From an uncultured Clostridia bacterium (GTDB lineage: Bacteria; Bacillota; Clostridia; Oscillospirales; Acutalibacteraceae): DNA of 64,000 nt. This document shows positions 60,744 to 64,000 of the stretch, in pieces. The stretch lies in NCBI GenBank assembly GCA_947627345.1, contig CANQVS010000011.1, positions 1 to 64,000 of the forward strand, read 5' to 3'. Every line of letters starts with the position of its first letter. The stretch's first letter is position 1. The notes below the pieces were generated by a model that was not told the origin of the DNA, did no database searches, and saw nothing but the letters and a program-made list of their open reading frames with translations. Position numbers and translations under genes: made by a program.

Positions 60744-60782
60744 AAATGAGAGATGACTTTGGTAAGTCATCTCTCATTTTTA
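60744..60782. terminator. Terminator after ispH-rpsA
   Basis: AAAATGAGAGATGACTT, loop TGGT, AAGTCATCTCTCATTTTT. Strong and bidirectional, also facing the thrH transcript. Confidence 0.9.
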
Positions 60783-60812
60783 TGTATAAAATAATTTCTG
60801 ATTTTATCGCTT

Positions 60813-61412
60813 TTATAAAACCTTTTTAATAGCGTTTAGTAATTCATCATATGTTTCAAACGCGGGAAGGTCGGGATTATCGGATTTAATCTTATCTGTA
60901 CTCTTAAACAGAAAGCCCGCCTTGCTTGCTTTAATCATACCGAGGTCGTTGTAGCTGTCACCGCTTGCTATTGTTTCGTAACCTATTGACTGTAACGCCT
61001 TGACTGTTGTGTATTTGGAATTTTCTATCCGCATTTTGAAGCCTGTAATTTCGCCGTTGTCCGATACCTCTAAAGAGTTGCAGAAAATAGTCGGCCAGCC
61101 GAGCTTTTTCATAAGCGGAGACGCAAATTGAGTAAAAGTATCACTTATTATAATAACCTGCGTAATACTGCGAAGCTCGTCCAAAAATTCTTTAGCGCCG
61201 GGGATAGGGTCAATAGTAGCTATAACGTTCTGAATTTCTTTAAGACCGAGACCGTGCTGTTTTAAAATATCAAGTCTGTAGTTCATAAGTTTGTTGTAAT
61301 CAGGCTCATCGCGTGTAGTTTTTTTCAGTTCGGGGATTTTTGTCGCTTCGGCAAAAGCAATCCAAATTTCGGGAACGAGTACTCCCTCTAAATCCAAACA
61401 TACAATATTCAT
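60813..61412 (-). CDS. thrH: ThrH-like HAD phosphatase (phosphoserine phosphatase/homoserine phosphotransferase)
   Basis: 199 residues from ATG 61412; an in-frame extension of 21 codons upstream has no ribosome binding site. Motif I CLDLEGVLVPEIW has the LDLEG form special to ThrH, motif II VIIISDTFTQFA, motif III/IV ASGDSYNDLGMIKAS. ThrH of Pseudomonas moves phosphate from phosphoserine to homoserine. No serine or threonine genes adjoin, but ilvA is 2 kb away. Confidence 0.9.
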   Translation of the reverse strand: MNIVCLDLEGVLVPEIWIAFAEATKIPELKKTTRDEPDYNKLMNYRLDILKQHGLGLKEIQNVIATIDPIPGAKEFLDELRSITQVIIISDTFTQFASPLMKKLGWPTIFCNSLEVSDNGEITGFKMRIENSKYTTVKALQSIGYETIASGDSYNDLGMIKASKAGFLFKSTDKIKSDNPDLPAFETYDELLNAIKKVL

Positions 61413-61512
61413 AAATAATTTTCCTCTCTGTTTTAAATACTCTGTCAGTATATCATTATTTAACAATTTAGTCAAGTAAAGTCTTTTGATACAAGCTAAT
61501 TACAATAATATT

Positions 61513-61620
61513 TTATTGTTTTTTATTTCTAAAAGTGTAATACATTCTATATGACTCGACACATCCATTTTGATGTAATAGCTTCCAGGCGTTTTTGGGA
61601 ATAAATCCAGCCGATTTCAT
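61513..61620 (-). pseudogene. Short remnant frame downstream of the M24-like gene
   Basis: Reads MKSAGFIPKNAWKLLHQNGC and then VESYRMYYTFRNKKQ to a stop. No ribosome binding site is seen, and the sequence before it is closed by stops. The composition suggests the C-terminus of an enzyme. It is unassigned and may be decayed. Confidence 0.3.
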
Positions 61621-61682
61621 CTAAACTTATCCGCATTTTGCCACATCAGTTTCGGATATTTCCGTAGTTTTTAAAGAATCCG

Positions 61683-62372
61683 CTACAATGCGGTCAATTC
61701 TCGATTTATAAAACAGTAAATATTCTCTTTTTTATAACCATATGGAATATTGCATTTTCCAATGTGTGGCTCAAAGGTAAATAAATCTACATCGCCAAGT
61801 TTGGTACTGTTTCCTTTTTCAATGTAAATTCGATCTCCTTTGTCTTTTTCTATGGAATGTCCTAAATTTCCAAGAAAGTCTAAATTGATATATTCATGCC
61901 CTAAAATGAAACGATTCATATGCTCATATATTTCTTCAAAAGTTGTGGATGGAACAGCAAAGGCTTTTAGTTCTTTATGCAACTGTTCTTCCATAAGTAA
62001 TCCGTTTTTCCACTCTTCATTCTTGATATCTGCGATATTGGGAACGACTATACCGTTTTCAATGATGATGGTTCTGGCATAATCTCCCCAGATATTTCGG
62101 TTCTGTGGACTTAAATCAATTGTGATAATATCATTATCCTGAATCACTCGATCCGAAGTTTGATAATCTCTTCCTGAAATAGATAATACTGTCTCATTTC
62201 CGGAAAAAATAAATGCGCCGATATCATAATACCAAAAGGAATCTGCTCCCAAAGAAATCATTTTTTCCTCACACATTTTACGAACTGCAGACAGGCTGAT
62301 TCCGGGTTGAATGACAGAACATATGTAATTCATTGCAGCTTTCGCTATTTGCTGAACATCTTCGTGATTCAT
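61683..62372 (-). CDS. M24-family (creatinase/aminopeptidase-fold) protein
   Basis: 229 residues. The pita-bread fold metal ligands are seen: ITIDLSPQN with Asp, WGDYART with Asp, LGNLGHSIE with His, TFEPHIGK with Glu, and KKENIYCF with Glu. The family includes methionine and Pro-Xaa peptidases. At this length there is only the catalytic domain. ATG 62372 has AGAGGTGTGATT upstream. It lies 14 bases after the stop of the methyltransferase gene on the same strand. Its base use is slightly different from core neighbours, so it may be acquired. Confidence 0.82.
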   Translation of the reverse strand: MNHEDVQQIAKAAMNYICSVIQPGISLSAVRKMCEEKMISLGADSFWYYDIGAFIFSGNETVLSISGRDYQTSDRVIQDNDIITIDLSPQNRNIWGDYARTIIIENGIVVPNIADIKNEEWKNGLLMEEQLHKELKAFAVPSTTFEEIYEHMNRFILGHEYINLDFLGNLGHSIEKDKGDRIYIEKGNSTKLGDVDLFTFEPHIGKCNIPYGYKKENIYCFINRELTAL

Positions 62373-62385
62373 AATCACACCTCTT

Positions 62386-63546
62386 TCAGTTTTTCCCTAA
62401 ATGCGACATCAATACTATGCACTCCACATGCTCCGTATGCGGAAACATATCAACGGGCTGAATTTTACGAACCTTATAATTATTCTTTGAAAGAAACATA
62501 ACATCTCTTTTAAGTGTTTCGGGATTACAGGATATGTAAACAACTTTTCTCGGCGCAAGTTTTAAAAGAGATTTCAAAAACTTCATATCGCTTCCTGCTC
62601 TCGGAGGGTCCATAATCACAACGTCGGCAGAAATTCCCGATTTTGCAGTTTCAACCATATATCTGCCCGCGTCCGCGCATATAAAGTTTATGTTTTTTAT
62701 ATTATTAAGCTTAGCGTTTCTTATTGCGTCTTTTACAGCGTCTTTGTTAAGCTCAACGCCTGTAACCTGTCCCGCGTATTTGCTCGCAATAATTCCTATC
62801 GTGCCCGTTCCGCAGTAAGCGTCTATAACTGTATCATCTTTTTGAATATCAGCGAACTCCATAGCTTTTTTATAAAGTATTTCGGTTTGAATAGGGTTAA
62901 TCTGGTAAAACGCTTTTGGAGAAATAGTGAACGTGTATCCGCAGAGCCTTTCTTTAATAACTCCGTCACCGTACAATGTTATGTTTTTATCGCCGAGGAC
63001 TAAGCTTGTCCGCTTGTTGTTTATATTTTGAACGATTGTGGTGATTTCGGGATGGCGGGAGAGTAAGGCGTTAATAAAACTGCGTTTTGATTTAAACTGT
63101 TCGCTGCCCGTAACGAGGACGACCATAATCTCACCGCTCGAAAAGCCTCTTTTAATCAGAACGTGTCTTAAAAATCCTGTCATTGTGTTGTCGTCAAACG
63201 GCTTTATTTTAAAGCTTTTTATAAGCTTTCGTATCGTGACAATTATCTCATCGGCTTTTTCGTCCTCAATAAGACAGTTATCCACAGGAACAATCTTATG
63301 GGTAGAACTTTGGTAAACGCCTGAAATAATACGATTTTGCCTGTCGCGCCCGAATGCCGCCTGAACTTTGTTTCTGTAGTGGTATGGATTTTTCATTCCG
63401 ATAATTTTTTCCACACGATGAAATTTACCCATTAAGCCGACAACCTTTTTCATTTTGAATAAAAGTTGTTTTTCGTATGTTAAATTTTGAAGCTGACATC
63501 CTCCGCATTTTTTATACAAAGGACATTGATTAGTTTTATTCATCAT
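62386..63546 (-). CDS. 23S rRNA (uracil-5-)-methyltransferase, RlmD/RlmCD type
   Basis: 386 residues, lacking a TRAM domain. The Fe-S cysteines are CPLYKKCGGCQLQN at the N-terminus and CLIEDE later; SAM motif IDAYCGTGTIGIIAS; catalytic cysteine VYISCNPETLKRD; C-terminal HTEHVECIVLM. It methylates U747 and/or U1939 of 23S rRNA in relatives. Start MMNKTNQCP at 63546. The 63547-63707 gap holds only a promoter for ilvA. Confidence 0.94.
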   Translation of the reverse strand: MMNKTNQCPLYKKCGGCQLQNLTYEKQLLFKMKKVVGLMGKFHRVEKIIGMKNPYHYRNKVQAAFGRDRQNRIISGVYQSSTHKIVPVDNCLIEDEKADEIIVTIRKLIKSFKIKPFDDNTMTGFLRHVLIKRGFSSGEIMVVLVTGSEQFKSKRSFINALLSRHPEITTIVQNINNKRTSLVLGDKNITLYGDGVIKERLCGYTFTISPKAFYQINPIQTEILYKKAMEFADIQKDDTVIDAYCGTGTIGIIASKYAGQVTGVELNKDAVKDAIRNAKLNNIKNINFICADAGRYMVETAKSGISADVVIMDPPRAGSDMKFLKSLLKLAPRKVVYISCNPETLKRDVMFLSKNNYKVRKIQPVDMFPHTEHVECIVLMSHLGKN

Positions 63547-63659
63547 ATTTATCCTAAACTTTATTTAGTTTATTTTAACATATTTAATACTAAGTTACAA
63601 TAAATTTAAATTACGAATATGCCTTTAAATTAATAACAATCATATATTGTAGAAAAAAC

Positions 63660-63688
63660 TTGATTTATTTTCCTATTTGTAATACAAT
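63660..63688 (+). promoter_or_regulatory. Promoter of ilvA
   Basis: TTGATT, 17 bases, TACAAT, about 25 bases before the start codon. There is no room for a leader attenuator. Confidence 0.7.
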
Positions 63689-63713
63689 GATATGGTATGA
63701 AAGGTCGATGAAA

Positions 63714-64000
63714 ATGCTGACATTAGATAAAATTTATCACGCATCCAATGTTTTAAAAGATGTAATTCATCAAACCGCAATTGTAAAAGCGTCTGCAATT
63801 GACACGGATTGTGATTTGTATCTGAAACCCGAATGTTTACAGCTTACAGGCTCGTTTAAGCTTAGAGGTTCAGGCTATAAAATTTCACAGTTAACTGATG
63901 AAGAAAAGGCGAGAGGAGTAATCGCCTGCTCTGCGGGCAATCACGCTCAGGGCGTTGCTCTTGCTGCAACAAAATACGGAATTAAATCCCTGATTTGTCT
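63714..64000 (+). CDS. ilvA: Threonine ammonia-lyase, 3' part beyond the window
   Basis: The first 95 residues are visible. PLP-dependent beta-replacing fold: the cofactor lysine is in LQLTGSFKLRGSGYK, and the phosphate-binding region starts with CSAGNHAQGVALAA. Deaminates threonine to 2-oxobutyrate for isoleucine synthesis or catabolism. The start at 63714 has AAAGGT nine bases upstream; ATG 63708 is an alternative. Biosynthetic or catabolic type cannot be told without the C-terminus. Confidence 0.93.
   Translation, partial: MLTLDKIYHASNVLKDVIHQTAIVKASAIDTDCDLYLKPECLQLTGSFKLRGSGYKISQLTDEEKARGVIACSAGNHAQGVALAATKYGIKSLIC

Overview
The window looks like a chromosomal segment of a low-GC Gram-positive anaerobe of the class Clostridia, most like Ruminococcaceae/Oscillospiraceae. 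The reasons are AT-rich DNA with strong AGGAGG-type ribosome binding sites, an IspH-ribosomal protein S1 fusion, RemA, a PrkC/PrpC pair with RsgA, a LemA-DUF2207 pair, and a secreted protein ending in a cellulosome-type dockerin. These assignments come from reading the translations and family motifs; no database search was run.

Layout. 1-2.8 kb: minus-strand ilvD (its 3' end is cut by the window edge), a TfoX-N protein and a CDF metal transporter. The transporter sits behind a consensus sigma-A promoter, a NiCo riboswitch and an overlapping terminator. 3.2-11.5 kb: an accessory region of mostly single minus-strand genes (Nim-type flavoprotein, PnuC, hexapeptide acetyltransferase, DUF3781, two GNATs, GyrI-like, DinB-like, acyltransferase 3) embedded in dispersed repeats. 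The repeats are a recurrent promoter, short inverted boundary motifs touching the genes, a recurrent hairpin, truncated copies of a ribbon-helix-helix gene, and two displaced fragments of lysS. I read this as a cassette-like array built at the 3' side of lysS, and it is the best candidate for an undescribed system here. 11.5-14.9 kb: lipoprotein, lysS, greA and an unknown conserved protein. 15.0-17.9 kb: an isolated phage-type module (baseplate/LRR fibre, small tail protein, XhlA, holin, CHAP-SH3 endolysin) with no capsid or replication genes. 17.9-21.5 kb: more accessory genes (HAD phosphatase, trans-aconitate methyltransferase-like, VOC, AAC(6')-like GNAT, an unknown protein) with decayed gene fragments. 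21.7-22.3 kb: tRNA-Pro, a tRNA-end-flanked repeat and tRNA-Gln.

22.5-63.7 kb is mostly core genome: pcrA; lemA and a DUF2207 protein; phosphoglucomutase; a dockerin protein; yebC; then a long plus-strand run yicC-remA-gmk-rpoZ-priA-def-fmt-yugP-rsmB-rlmN-prpC-prkC-rsgA-thiN that couples RNA metabolism, translation initiation, rRNA modification and Ser/Thr phosphorylation. A PASTA pseudokinase follows, then an XRE regulator, a histidine phosphatase, leuB, a PHP-type phosphatase, and an ECF sigma factor with its probable anti-sigma and a paralogue of the anti-sigma ectodomain. After these come hisF/hisH, an RpiR regulator, a BaiN-like flavoprotein, cmk-plsC-ispH/rpsA, thrH, an M24-like protein and an RlmD-type methyltransferase. 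The right edge cuts the start of a threonine ammonia-lyase gene (ilvA). ilvD, leuB and ilvA together put parts of branched-chain amino-acid synthesis in the window.

Where an upstream in-frame start is possible, I chose the start that has a well-spaced ribosome binding site, and each such choice is stated.
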